A stretch of 64,000 bases of DNA from Drosophila persimilis (GCF_003286085.1 NW_020825288.1:9920001-9984000), one strand, 5' to 3'; shown: positions 29,451 through 40,647, counted from the stretch's first letter. The notes: generated by a model not told the origin, from the letters alone. Numbers and translations are program-made.

Positions 29451-31959
29451 TGTGAAGGCATAAGCCTCCACAACACTGACCACGACACCATCCCCTGAAG
29501 GGACCGCCCCGACGGCTTGTTATCTAATTTCATTATTACTAAGAGAACCAACACGAAAGAGATACGCTCTTACGCCCACGCAGCCAACGCAAAGAAGAGA
29601 ACGGCTATACGCAGATGAAAGAGAGCGAAGCGGCAGAGAAGCCGCCGATCGGCCTTACGCCCACGCAGCCGAGGAAAGAGCCGACGGCGAAGCAGGCAAT
29701 ACACACACGCAGCCGATAGCCCACGCAGCCGAGGCCGACAGCCGAAAGCTGCGCAGCCACGAAGCGGCAGAGAAGCTGCAAAAGGTAAAGGAGAGGCCTG
29801 GCACGGTCCAGCGCGAGCCACGCTCGGGAGTGATCTCCGAGGGCTGAGCAAGACCGGTTGTGCGGCGAAAGCAAAAAAAAACGAGGGGGAACGTTGTGAG
29901 TAGCTGCGGACACCGCAACTCTACAGTTATACCCGATACTAAGTCAGTATAGCTCTCTTCCGGCAGACGGCGCTAATATTAAACGAAACGACAAAGAGTG
30001 TGTGCGAGAGAGACAGAAAATCAGTCTTAGCGTGACGTCGGGCGCTGCGTAGCCACTGAAAATTGTTTTTTTTCCTTTTCGGCTATAAAAATTATCCGAT
30101 CTGATCAAAATTCAGCAATCTGATAGATATGATCATTATCTATGATTCTGCGTTTTTAGTTTTCTTGTATCCTCAATATTATGGATGCAACAGTTTTTCG
30201 TCCTTTGTGGGGGCGGAAGGGGGTGGGGCGAAATTCTGAGATATACGTTTTATAGTGAGATCTAACAGAAGTGCGGATACCAAATTTTGTTACTCTAGCC
30301 TTAATAGTCTCTGAGATTTGTGGTTGCCCCAGATTTTCGTACTATGCGGGGGCGGAAGAGGGTGCGGCGAAATTTTGACACAAAACGGTCAAGGTCCGAT
30401 ATCACAGGAGTGTGGATACCAAATTTGGTTGCTCTAGCTTTTATGGGTTTTGAGATCCTTGAACTCATATTTTGCAATTGGCAAAACCGACCATGAAACC
30501 TGTGTGTTAGAGTGAGACAGAGCGAGAAAGAGTGAAATTGTTTTCGTGATTCTGGCTATAATAATTATACAATCTGGTTCAGATTGCACTCTAGAAGATA
30601 TAGTCATCTTCTACGATTCTGCGTTTTTGGTTTTCTTGTATCTTTAAAATTGTGGATGCCACAGATTTTCGCCCTTTGTGGGGGCGGAAGTGGGCGGGGC
30701 AAAGTTTTGAAATATTTTTGTAGCAGTGACATATCACAGAAGTCTGGATCCAAAACATCGTTGCTCTAGCTCTTATAGTCTGTGAGCATTAGGCGCTGAA
30801 GGGGACGGACAGACGGACGGACGGACAGACGGACAGACAGACATGGCTCAATCGACTCGGCTATTGATGCTGATCAAGAATATATATTCTTTATGGGGTC
30901 GGAAACGATTCCTTCTGGACTTTACACACATCCATTTTCACCACAAATCTAATATACCCCAATACTCATTTTGAGTATCGGGTATAAAAATGTGAAAAAT
31001 AAGCCGCGACCGCGCCGTGTAAAAAAAAAACAAACTGTGACCACGCCGTGTACAAGACAAGCCGAAGTGACGAGGACCCGCCGCGGGATACCAGGACCCC
31101 AAAGGAGGGAAACAAGGGTGAGCCACCTCACGTATGTGAGCTCTGGGGGGGAACAGATCGGTGCAGTAGGCAGGTATAAGCAGAACATTCCCGCAGTTGT
31201 TTTACATATCTATGCCCACATGTTGTTTAATATAATTTTTTTGGCGTTTATTTCCCCGCTGCAGGCGCGGGATTTTAAGTAGGGAAATGATCCGAAAACA
31301 ATAAAGACACCAACCTCAATCCACCTGTCTCAGAACATTCGCCCGTAGGAGTCACTCACTCCCCCTCTCTTCCCTTTTCCCGGGAGGCCCGGCGAAGTGG
31401 ATGTGAGTCGTGGATCATGCGGCATTCACCAAGCTGGGTTTTTCCTCTCCTGTACCTTTTCCCCCTGGGGACCAGGCGAAGTGGATGTGAGTCGTGGATC
31501 ATGCGGCATTCACCAAGCTAGGTTTTCCCTCTCCTATACCTTTCTCCCCTGGGGACCCGGCGATGCTGGATGTGAGTCGTGGATTCACGCGGCATTCGCA
31601 AAGCTGGGTTCCCTCTCCTACACCCTCGCCCTGGGGACCTGGCGACGCAGATGTGAGTCGTGGATCATGCGGCATCTGCTAAGCTGGGCTCCCCTCTCCC
31701 ATACCCTTCCGATCCCTGATTCAAACCTCTTCTCCCGCCACACATGACCCCCAACGCACGTCTCTGCAGCTCCCAAGCACGGCTTCACCCACGCCTCGTG
31801 GCCGGGCCAGGCCCGACCGTCCCACGATCCACCCCACGGGCGCGCTTTCGCCACGAGCGGCTCTCCCCTTAGGTCCTCACACAACAAATTTTGCTGTGGG
31901 GAAGGACCGGGCCCTGGACAGACTGAGAAGCTGTACCTCGGCCTGAGAACTTCCTTACA
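29451..31959 (+). repeat. 5' LTR
   Basis: 2,509 bp, from TGTGAAGGC to CTTCCTTACA. It contains a nested segment with inverted ends (29,927-30,987), an AATAAA signal at 31,300, and about four tandem modules of roughly 85 bp (31,390-31,690) built around ggatgtgagtcgtgga. It reads on as a stop-bearing extension of the A ORF1 frame. Confidence 0.92.
29927..30987. mobile_element. Nested segment with inverted ends inside the 5' LTR
   Basis: Begins TTATACCCGATACT and ends with the exact reverse complement AGTATCGGGTATAA. About 1.06 kb, non-coding, with a GGACAGAC microsatellite near 30,800-30,841. Such GGGTATA-ended, GGACAGAC-bearing segments resemble a non-autonomous DNA element. Its presence in both LTRs shows that it was in the LTR before the last transposition. 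Family not identified. Confidence 0.6.
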
Positions 31960-31961
31960 GA

Positions 31962-31980
31962 TGGCGCCCGAGCAGGGACT
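31962..31980 (+). promoter_or_regulatory. Primer-binding site, tRNA-Lys type
   Basis: TGGCGCCCGAGCAGGGACT starts two bases after the 5' LTR. It begins with the TGGCGCCC complement of a tRNA 3' CCA end and closely resembles lysine-tRNA primer sites. Confidence 0.75.
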
Positions 31981-33305
31981 CACGAGGGGAGAGTCGGTGA
32001 GCATAGGGAACAAGTGAAAAAGTGAAAAGGGAACCAAGCAGCAGCCCACAATTAAAAGGCAAGACCCACAAAAGCAAAACAGCAAACGATGCTTAGGACC
32101 CACGGATCAGGAAAAGCAGCAGGAGAAAGGAAAGGAAAACTTCAAATCAGTGATTAGCAGCCCCAAAATCAGAGTCCCGGCGAATAGCCAGCACCAATCT
32201 TTGATCCCTCGACTTATGTACAGCTGAGGCTGGTTTCTCTAATACCCCCCTAGCAACAGCCGCCGGCACGTGTCCCAGACGCGCCGGCGAAAACCACGCG
32301 AAAAACCACGCAGCCAGCCACCTACGAGGCAGAAAGAGACGGGGAGAGACGCGAAAAACCACGCGGCCAGCCACCTACGCGACAGAAAGAGACGGATAGA
32401 GACGCCGAAGACACAGCACCGCGTGCCGGGAGAAAATGGCCGCGGACGGCGCCTAAAACTTTGGCACGCGACAGCGACAAAGCGGCACCAGCGACAGAGT
32501 AGCCAAGCAGCAGTAGCGGCAGAGCAGCAAAGCAGCAGCGACAGAGCAACGAGGCAGCGGCAGAGCGGAGAAGCAGCAGCGACAGAGCAACGAGGCAGCG
32601 GCAGAGCGGAGAAGCAGCAGCGACAGAGCAACGAGGCCACGGCAGAGCAGAGAAGCAGCAGCGACAGAGCAGCGAGGCAGCGGCAGAGCAGAGAAGCAGC
32701 AGCGACAGAGCAGCGAGGCAGCGGCAGAGCGGAAGAGCAGCAGCGACAGAGCAGCGAGGCAGTGACAGAGCAGCGAGACAGTGACCGAGCAGCCAGGCAG
32801 TGACAGAGCAGCGAGACAGTGACAGAGCAGCCAGGCAGTGACAGAGCAGCGAGACAGTGACAGAGCAGCCAAGCAGTGACAGAGCAGCGAGAGAGTGACC
32901 GAGCAGCCAAGCAGCGAAGCAGCGGTAGAACAACGGAGCAGCGAGGGACAGCCGGCGAACGCAGAGGAGCAGCTACATGGCAGAGGAGCCCTCGGCCACA
33001 AAGCCATGGCCGCGGCCAATATAAGGCGGAGCAGGAACACCGGTCGAGACAGTTGTTACCGGGCAGTCACACAGTTACCACTGAGCAGTCAGACAGAACC
33101 TTTCCCTGTACCGCGCCACGTATCCTTCGACAGGATCATCCAACCCATTGCTGTGTATCCTAGTACAGGATCACCGATCTAGTACCGTGCCGCGTGTCCT
33201 TCGAACAGGATCCCTCACCCCAGTGCCGTGTATCCTAGTACAGGAGCCCCAGACCGTGCTGATAAGGACTCGCACCGGTGCCACGATTAGTTTACCAGGA
33301 TCAGG
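31981..33305 (+). other. Long untranslated leader of the LTR element with two repeat arrays
   Basis: 1.3 kb without a convincing gene. 32,500-32,930 is an array of cagcgacagagcagcgagg-like modules that is open in several frames only because of its repeat bias. 33,110-33,250 has four imperfect modules, each with a short hairpin (tatcctagtacaggat type). Confidence 0.7.
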
Positions 33306-33506
33306 ATGAACATCCGCTGGATAGCGTCCCGCAGGAAGGACGAGCTGCAGAGCCTAGCTAAGGAGTTTGGACTAGGAGAAACTGGGACTGTAGAGGACCT
33401 ACGGAGCCGGAACACCGCATTCATCGCACGCCCAGGGCACCCCGAAGCCGTGCAAGCAAGGCTGGACGAATTGGCCACGCACTTTGGGAACATACCGAAC
33501 CCCTAG
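33306..33506 (+). CDS. Small SAP-like ORF before gag
   Basis: 66 residues starting MNIRWIASRRKDELQSLAKE. The stretch RKDELQSLAKEFGLGETGTV followed by EDLRSR looks like a SAP-type helix-turn-helix (DNA or RNA binding; Leu, Leu, Gly and Leu positions fit). It ends at TAG 33,504 and overlaps the next frame, which is shifted by +1 and carries the rest of Gag. It may be the real N-terminus of Gag separated by a frameshift, or a short leader protein. The function is inferred from a short motif only. Confidence 0.45.
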   Translation: MNIRWIASRRKDELQSLAKEFGLGETGTVEDLRSRNTAFIARPGHPEAVQARLDELATHFGNIPNP

Positions 33507-33555
33507 GGACCACCGGAGTCCAGCCACGTCACCCGGGCCAGAGAGCCGGACGAAG

Positions 33556-34725
33556 ATGGAAGACAGCAAGGAGGGACCAAAACTGCCATTAATCGTACCC
33601 GAGCTTCCCAGCACGAGCCAAGGATCCACCCACGGATACCGCGAGTCAGCAACCGAGACGCCGGCCGCTCAGGACGAGCAACCACAACGAGATGCCCAAG
33701 GACCACTCCAAGGAATCAGACCAGAGGCGGCCAGCAAGAACCACGAGCCAGGACCCACTACCACTGGACCCCTGGCCACGCCTAGCCACCAGACAACCAC
33801 GGAAGGAGAACAGCCACGTCTTCCTCAGGGACATCGGGTCTCACGCCCCGGAGGGGGTGAAATTTCATACTCATTACTGGCGGACAAACTCCGGAAATGG
33901 GGATTTACTTTCGACGGCCACGCGGACCCACTAGCGTTCATCGAAAGGCTCGAGGAGCGAGTGGAATCATACGGCGGGAGCCCAGAGCAGTTGCCGCGAG
34001 CCATCTCCGGTCTCCTTACAGGTAAGGCCGAAGGATGGTTCCGAACTTTTCAGATGCAGGGACAGAATTGGACAGACTTTCGGAAAGAATTCCTAGAATT
34101 CTTCCTGCCCCCCAGATACTTCCAGCGGCTGGAAGACACCATACGAAGTCGGGAACAGAAGCCCAAGGAATCCTTCCGGGATTACCTTATCGAGTTGCGT
34201 CTGATGATGCAGCGAGCCCAGTATACTCGGGAACAGGAACTCGAGTGGATCTACGAAAATCTCCGTCCGGAGTATCAAATGTACACGCGCAGACAAGATT
34301 TCCGATCACTCACAGAATTGACCCAGCTCGTCTCGGCCTACGAAACCGCGCGGGACCGAGACGCACTCCGTAGCATCGGGACCACGCAGAACCATCGAGC
34401 CGCCTATATCGGCAATGGAACCAACCCACAACGAGGCAACACACACGAGACACCCGGGAAAACCGAGATCGCCAACCGAGGAATCGGCCAGGAGCAAGAG
34501 CAGGCGATCGATGTACAACGAGGCTGCCGGAACTGCGGGGAAAACGGCCATTTCAGTGGTGCGTGCACAAACCGACAGAAGCTGTTCTGTTGGGAATGTG
34601 GCCACCGAGGGGTCCGGACCATCAACTGCTCCCGGAAACCCGCGTCGGGAAACGGGTCGGGTCTCCGCCCAACTGGGACATGGACGGAGGCGCGCACCCA
34701 GGAACAGGAGAAACCCACCCATTAA
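33556..34725 (+). CDS. gag: Gag polyprotein of the LTR element
   Basis: About 390 residues from the first ATG in frame at 33,556; the frame is open upstream to 33,484. A Pro/Thr-rich N-terminal third is followed by a retrotransposon capsid-type region (LRKWGFTFDGHADPLAFIER onward, with WTDFRKEFLEFFLPP and a REQKPKESFRDYLIEL motif). The C-terminal nucleocapsid has a CCHC knuckle, CRNCGENGHFSGAC, and a second Cys-rich stretch, CWECGHRGVRTINC. It forms particles and packages the element RNA in such families. The next frame overlaps by 163 nt in the -1 phase, which suggests ribosomal frameshifting to make Gag-Pro. Confidence 0.85.
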   Translation: MEDSKEGPKLPLIVPELPSTSQGSTHGYRESATETPAAQDEQPQRDAQGPLQGIRPEAASKNHEPGPTTTGPLATPSHQTTTEGEQPRLPQGHRVSRPGGGEISYSLLADKLRKWGFTFDGHADPLAFIERLEERVESYGGSPEQLPRAISGLLTGKAEGWFRTFQMQGQNWTDFRKEFLEFFLPPRYFQRLEDTIRSREQKPKESFRDYLIELRLMMQRAQYTREQELEWIYENLRPEYQMYTRRQDFRSLTELTQLVSAYETARDRDALRSIGTTQNHRAAYIGNGTNPQRGNTHETPGKTEIANRGIGQEQEQAIDVQRGCRNCGENGHFSGACTNRQKLFCWECGHRGVRTINCSRKPASGNGSGLRPTGTWTEARTQEQEKPTH

Positions 34726-36119
34726 GCATGACCGGAGGAAGGATCGCTGCCCTGGTGGACATCAATGGGAGAGCATTTGCGGCCACCCTCGACACTGGAG
34801 CCACACGATCCTTCATCAGTGAGCGGCTGGCGAAGGAGATAGGGACGACCGAGAACAGGCGAGAGGTGAGGACCAGGATCCGCCTGGCAGATGGAACCAG
34901 GAAGGAGATCAACCAAGCGATAGCAGTCACAGTGCGCCTGGATCAGCAAGAAACACAGGTATCTCTTCTTATACTCCCCACGGTATTAGACGACTTCATC
35001 TTGGGACTCGACTTCCTCTGTGGCATCCGCGCAAGGATCCACTGCGGACGGGCATATCTACAGCTGAAGTTGCAGCAGAAACCCGCCGGGACGATACCAT
35101 CATGCACCGCCCAGCCACGCCCACGGTCTGTCACGTTTGCGGACTCCACTGCCATCCGAGACCAGCCGCAGACCAACACCCCACAGCCAACCACGAACCA
35201 TCCAACCGCAGCGACAACAAAGCCCTACCAGACAAGATCAAGCAACAACCCCAGGACTACGCCACCACAACAGGACACAAAGAAAGGTACGACGGAACGA
35301 ACTGCGACACCGATGGAACCAACCATGGCCAGTTCCCCAGCACGAACCCCGACACCAACAGGACAACGCAACAAAACGAAGACTTTGGCAGAGACAGCTA
35401 CGGCTCCACTGGATCAATCCAGGGCCAGCTCGTCGAACCAGGAGTCACCAACAGCACACAGCAGGAAGCAAAGGACTTGGGCAGAGACAGCTACGGCTGG
35501 ATCAATCCAGGGCCAGCTCGTCGAACCAGGAGTCACCAACAGGACACAGCAGGAAGCAAGGGACTTGGGCAGAGACAGCTCCGGCTCCACTGGATCAATC
35601 CAGGGCCAGCTCGTCGAACCAGGAGTCACCAACAGGACACAGCAGGAAGCAAGGGACTTGGGCAGAGACAGAGCCGGCTCCACTGGATCAATACAGGGCC
35701 AGCTCGTCGAACCAGGAGTCACCAACAGGACACGGCAGAAAACTTCGGCAGAGATAGCCTCGGCGCCGCTGGACCAACCCAGGGCCAGCTCGTCGAACCA
35801 GGAGCCACCAACAGGACACGGCAGAAAGCAGAAAACTTCGGCAGAGATAGCCTCGGCGCCGCTGGACCAATTCAGGGCCAGCTCATCGAGCCGGGAGTCA
35901 GCAACAGGACCCAGGAATCACCAGAATACTCCAGCAAAGATAGCTGCGGCCCCGCAGGACCACTCCAGGGCCAGCTCATCGAACCGGGAGTCACCACGGA
36001 GTAACCCAGCACGACAGACATCACGCAACATCACCTGTCCAAAGCGGCGGACAACTTCGCTGCCAAACTGGCTCGCCCCGCAAGGGGAAACCGCGTCCAC
36101 ACTCAGTAAGATAGCTTAA
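34563..36119 (+). CDS. Protease followed by a 31-residue repeat region
   Basis: An open frame in -1 phase to gag; the first ATG is not needed if it is reached by frameshifting. A retropepsin domain lies at about 34,740-35,080: ALVDINGRAFAATLDTGATR contains the catalytic DTG, and LPTVLDDFILGLDFLCG holds the hydrophobic ILG-type motif. Where RT should follow, there is instead a tandem array of about 93-nt units (35,385-35,995) encoding AETATAPLDQSRASSSNQES-like repeats. The frame ends at 36,119. It is either a deletion derivative in which pol was replaced, or a product of repeat expansion after pol was lost. Confidence 0.78.
   Translation: MHKPTEAVLLGMWPPRGPDHQLLPETRVGKRVGSPPNWDMDGGAHPGTGETHPLSMTGGRIAALVDINGRAFAATLDTGATRSFISERLAKEIGTTENRREVRTRIRLADGTRKEINQAIAVTVRLDQQETQVSLLILPTVLDDFILGLDFLCGIRARIHCGRAYLQLKLQQKPAGTIPSCTAQPRPRSVTFADSTAIRDQPQTNTPQPTTNHPTAATTKPYQTRSSNNPRTTPPQQDTKKGTTERTATPMEPTMASSPARTPTPTGQRNKTKTLAETATAPLDQSRASSSNQESPTAHSRKQRTWAETATAGSIQGQLVEPGVTNRTQQEARDLGRDSSGSTGSIQGQLVEPGVTNRTQQEARDLGRDRAGSTGSIQGQLVEPGVTNRTRQKTSAEIASAPLDQPRASSSNQEPPTGHGRKQKTSAEIASAPLDQFRASSSSRESATGPRNHQNTPAKIAAAPQDHSRASSSNRESPRSNPARQTSRNITCPKRRTTSLPNWLAPQGETASTLSKIA
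35385..35995 (+). repeat. 93-bp coding tandem repeat
   Basis: Around six to seven degenerate units with the core ggccagctcgtcgaaccagg. All units keep the protease frame open, which means that lengths are multiples of three or compensate. Confidence 0.8.
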
Positions 36120-36633
36120 CTCCCCTTAAGGGATTAGAGTAAGAAATAGCCAGAAACTAGAAAATGCACCGATCAGGGAAACCCAGGGCACAGGTCACAT
36201 CAGTAGCACAGGGCAGGTTCTAACCAAATAAGGTTTCTTCCCCCCACCAGATCCGACATGGACAACCCAAGGACGAGCGACGCACAGCCTCTACCTCTAC
36301 TCAACAACCAAAGGAGGACAGCGACCTGTCATTGGGCTTGGAAGAGGCAGAGGCGGGCGGACTGCTCAAAGCATTCGAGGAGATGCCCGAGCTAAACACG
36401 CTGCAGGAGGAGCAGGAATGGCCAATCGCCCCTGTCGCCTGGCGCGTAAGCACGCCTGACCGCCGCATCCCGCAAAGCCTGCTGGAAGGCGCCAGCGCTC
36501 AGGCAAACGCGGCGCGTCACGGGCGCAGCCGGATCCGCAGCCTAGAACACCACGATGGCCAACGCTTCCGCGTATGCATCAGCGGAAATTTGGTGCGCAT
36601 TTCACCGCGCCCCACCCCGAAGTAGGAAGGGAG
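36120..36633 (+). other. 3' region of the LTR element with polypurine tract
   Basis: After the protease-repeat frame there is one further open stretch of about 97 codons (to 36,625, ending SGNLVRISPRPTPK) without an obvious ATG. It could be a remnant of the pol C-terminus, but no integrase motif is visible. The polypurine tract AGGAAGGGAG (36,624-36,633) abuts the 3' LTR. Confidence 0.55.
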
Positions 36634-39160
36634 TGTGAAGGCATAAGCCTCCACAACACCACGACACCATCCCCTGAAGGGACCGCCCCGACGGCTTGTT
36701 ATCTAATTTCATTATTACTAAGAGAACCAACACGAAAGAGATACGCTCTTACGCCCACGCAGCCAACGCAAAGAAGAGAACGGCTATACGCAGATGAAAG
36801 AGAGCGAAGCGGCAGAGAAGCCGCCGATCGGCCTTACGCCCACGCAGCCGAGGAAAGAGCCGACGGCGAAGCAGGCAATACACACACGCAGCCGATAGCC
36901 CACGCAGCCGAGGCCGACAGCCGAAAGCTGCGCAGCCACGAAGCGGCAGAGAAGCTGCAAAAGGTAAAGGAGAGGCCTGGCACGGTCCAGCGCGAGCCAC
37001 GCTCGGGAGTGATCTCCGAGGGCTGAGCAAGACCGGTTGTGCGGCGAAAGCAAAAAAAAACGAGGGGGAACGTTGTGAGTAGCTGCGGACACCGCAACTC
37101 TACAGTTATACCCGATACTAAGTCAGTATAGCTCTCTTCCGGCAGACGGCGCTAATATTAAACGAAACGACAAAGAGTGTGTGCGAGAGAGACAGAAAAT
37201 CAGTCTTAGCGTGACGTCGGGCGCTGCGTAGCCACTGAAAATTGTTTTTTTCCTTTTCGGCTATAAAAATTATCCGATCTGATCAAAATTCAGCAATCTG
37301 ATAGATATGATCATTATCTATGATTCTGCGTTTTTAGTTTTCTTGTATCCTCAATATTATGGATGCAACAGTTTTTCGTCCTTTGTGGGGGCGGAAGGGG
37401 GTGGGGCGAAATTCTGAGATATACGTTTTATAGTGAGATCTAACAGAAGTGCGGATACCAAATTTTGTTACTCTAGCCTTAATAGTCTCTGAGATTTGTG
37501 GTTGCCCCAGATTTTCGTACTATGCGGGGGCGGAAGAGGGTGCGGCGAAATTTTGACACAAAACGGTCAAGGTCCGATATCACAGGAGTGTGGATACCAA
37601 ATTTGGTTGCTCTAGCTTTTATGGGTTTTGAGATCCTTGAACTCATATTTTGCAATTGGCAAAACCGACCATGAAACCTGTGTGTTAGAGTGAGACAGAG
37701 CGAGAAAGAGTGAAATTGTTTTCGTGATTCTGGCTATAATAATTATACAATCTGGTTCAGATTGCACTCTAGAAGATATAGTCATCTTCTACGATTCTGC
37801 GTTTTTGGTTTTCTTGTATCTTTAAAATTGTGGATGCCACAGATTTTCGCCCTTTGTGGGGGCGGAAGTGGGCGGGGCAAAGTTTTGAAATATTTTTGTA
37901 GCAGTGACATATCACAGAAGTCTGGATCCAAAACATCGTTGCTCTAGCTCTTATAGTCTGTGAGCATTAGGCGCTGAAGGGGACGGACAGACGGACGGAC
38001 GGACAGACGGACAGACGGACGGACGGACAGACGGACAGACAGACATGGCTCAATCGACTCGGCTATTGATGCTGATCAAGAATATATATTCTTTATGGGG
38101 TCGGAAACGATTCCTTCTGGACTTTACACACATCCATTTTCACCACAAATCTAATATACCCCAATACTCATTTTGAGTATCGGGTATAAAAATGTGAAAA
38201 ATAAGCCGCGACCGCGCCGTGTAAAAAAAAAACAAACTGTGACCACGCCGTGTACAAGACAAGCCGAAGTGACGAGGACCCGCCGCGGGATACCAGGACC
38301 CCAAAGGAGGGAAACAAGGGTGAGCCACCTCACGTATGTGAGCTCTGGGGGGGAACAGATCGGTGCAGTAGGCAGGTATAAGCAGAACATTCCCGCAGTT
38401 GTTTTACATATCTATGCCCACATGTTGTTTAATATAATTTTTTTGGCGTTTATTTCCCCGCTGCAGGCGCGGGATTTTAAGTAGGGAAATGATCCGAAAA
38501 CAATAAAGACACCAACCTCAATCCACCTGTCTCAGAACATTCGCCCGTAGGAGTCACTCACTCCCCCTCTCTTCCCTTTTCCCGGGAGGCCCGGCGAAGT
38601 GGATGTGAGTCGTGGATCATGCGGCATTCACCAAGCTGGGTTTTTCCTCTCCTGTACCTTTTCCCCCTGGGGACCAGGCGAAGTGGATGTGAGTCGTGGA
38701 TCATGCGGCATTCACCAAGCTAGGTTTCCCTCTCCTATACCTTTCTCCCCTGGGGACCCGGCGATGCTGGATGTGAGTCGTGGATTCACGCGGCATTCGC
38801 AAAGCTGGGTTCCCTCTCCTACACCCTCGCCCTGGGGACCTGGCGACGCAGATGTGAGTCGTGGATCATGCGGCATCTGCTAAGCTGGGCTCCCCTCTCC
38901 CATACCCTTCCGATCACTGATCCAAACCTCTTCTCCCGCCACACATGACCCCCAACGCACGTCCCTGCAGCTCCCAAGCACGGCTTCACCCACGCCTCGT
39001 GGCCGGGCCAGGCTCGACCGTCCCACGATCCACCCCACGGGCGCGCTTTCGCCACGAGCGGCTCTCCCCTTAGGTCCTCACACAACAAATTTTGCTGTGG
39101 GGAAGGATCGGGCCCTGGACAGACTGAGAAGCTGTACCTCGGCCTGAGAACTTTCTTACA
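36634..39160 (+). repeat. 3' LTR
   Basis: 2,527 bp. It differs from the 5' LTR mainly by 24 extra bases in the GGAC/AGAC microsatellite near 38,000 and by four missing bases near 36,660. It ends in CTTTCTTACA directly before the target duplication. Confidence 0.92.
37106..38189. mobile_element. Nested segment with inverted ends inside the 3' LTR
   Basis: Same segment as in the 5' LTR with a longer GGAC repeat (about 37,983-38,043); both inverted ends are intact. Confidence 0.6.
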
Positions 39161-39204
39161 TGATACACCAATTGTATCGTCATACTATGATGATAAACCG
39201 TCAA

Positions 39205-39235
<31 letters not shown>

Positions 39236-39693
39236 TCTACTACGGCAGCAGCGGCAGCACAAGCAGCAGCAACAACAACAACGTCAAACCGCAGCAGCAG
39301 CAACAAAAACACAAGCACAAGCAGCAGTGGCGGCGATTATGAAAAAACTACCAACGAAAACGGCTGCAACAGCAGCAGCAAACGCAGGTAAAGCGAAATC
39401 AAACAATAACGGCAAACATCCACCCACAAATGGTGCATAGAATCACAAACATTATTAAATCTAAGAACTTTACACTCAATATTAAGAATAAGAATCTAGT
39501 TTATGTACAGTGAAGAAACCTAAACGATTATCAACTAATTATAAGTACACTAAACACAGAAAATGTACACTATTACACTTACACACCCAAAGATCTCAAA
39601 CCAATTTCATTATTAATCATAAAGCTACCCACCAACGTATACGATTCCCAGGAGATTCAATCGGCAATTGTTGAACAATTTCCACAAATCGAA

Positions 39694-40647
39694 TTGATAT
39701 CTGTTAAAATATTCAAAGACAAATTCTGGCTAATCCAGATCAAAAAATGTACCAATGATAATAACAACAATACCAATGCTGCCATCGAACAGATCGGCAA
39801 ACTGATGAAAATGAAAAGTCTACTAAATTGTCGGATTACAGTCGAAAGATTGAAACCAAACAATGGCCAAAATATCATCCAACAGTGTCGCAATTGCCAG
39901 CGTTTCACACACTCGGCAAGCAATTGTAAGCTAGCATATCGATGTGTCAAATGTATTGAACAACATCAGCCGGGCCAATGCCGGATCAAGAAACGTGACG
40001 AACAAACGGCCAACGCTAACGCTAATGAAACGCCGATTGTCCAGTGTGTCAACTGTAAGGGGGCGCATACGGCAAACGCTAAAATGTGCCCAATTGGTTT
40101 GGCGGCACTGCAACGCCAAAATGAACATAAAGCAAAACTAAATGCGAATAGAATGGTAACATCAACAACAACAACGGAACGACAAATACGAAACACCGAC
40201 GTCATATCGGCAATACGCAAGGGTAAAACGTTCGCATCGCTCCTCAAAGGAGACAATGCCAGCACTAGCGCAAAAACAAACACAAACACAAACACCAATG
40301 GCAAACGGGCCGCTAATAATAACAACAACAACAATAACAAAAACAAAAACAAAAATACACCATCAACAATGACAATTAGCCAAGCGCTGAGACAGCACAC
40401 GGTCAATAACCGAATGCAATCGTCGACATCACCGTTATCGATCATGGCCGATCTAAATCGAGACGCCATGAACATATTTGGCATGAATTTCACACAATTT
40501 ATACAGATTGTCAAAGAGACCACTCGGAATTATGATCCCAAACTGAATACACATGAGCAAAAACAAAGCATTATGCTTGATCTGGCATTCCAAATAGCGG
40601 CAGCCACCACCGCCACCGCCAATGACACTAATGCCAACATCGAATGA
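39694..40647 (+). pseudogene. Element A ORF1, intact zinc-knuckle half (copy 3)
   Basis: 317 codons open from ATG 39,694. This is the best preserved C-terminal half of A Gag: RRM-like segment, the three Cys/His knuckles, an Asn-rich linker, and the conserved tail ending NDTNANIE. It is cut off from its N-terminal half by the LTR element and by upstream stops, so it is scored as part of a pseudogene, although the piece could be translated on its own. Confidence 0.8.

Larger units (their letters stand above)
29451..39160 (+). mobile_element. LTR retrotransposon with 2.5-kb LTRs, gag-protease only
   Basis: A 9,710-bp insertion in element A copy 3 with 5'-TG...CA-3' LTRs and a 4-bp target duplication (tgat at 29,447-29,450 and 39,161-39,164). 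It has a tRNA-Lys-type primer site, a polypurine tract before the 3' LTR, and Gag and protease frames. No reverse transcriptase, RNase H or integrase frame is present in the 4.67-kb interior, so movement would need enzymes in trans. Very long LTRs together with a Lys-type primer site suggest the Ulysses/Osvaldo lineage of Ty3/gypsy elements; this is an inference. The LTRs differ by little, which points to a young insertion. Confidence 0.9.

Noticed and set aside
30780..30845. GGAC/AGAC microsatellite as a recombination hotspot
   Set aside because: It differs in length between the two LTRs, which is ordinary slippage; no further evidence.
32239..33040. Several 200-codon Ser/Leu/Cys-rich frames on the minus strand
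   Set aside because: Produced by the cagcgacagagcag-type tandem repeat in the leader of the LTR element; open in several frames at once.
35414..35725. Possible CRISPR-like array in the LTR element
   Set aside because: The repeats are coding 93-bp units without unique spacers, and the genome is an insect.
36332..36625. Integrase C-terminus in the LTR element
   Set aside because: The roughly 97-codon frame has no DDE or chromodomain-like motif and no ATG; left unassigned.
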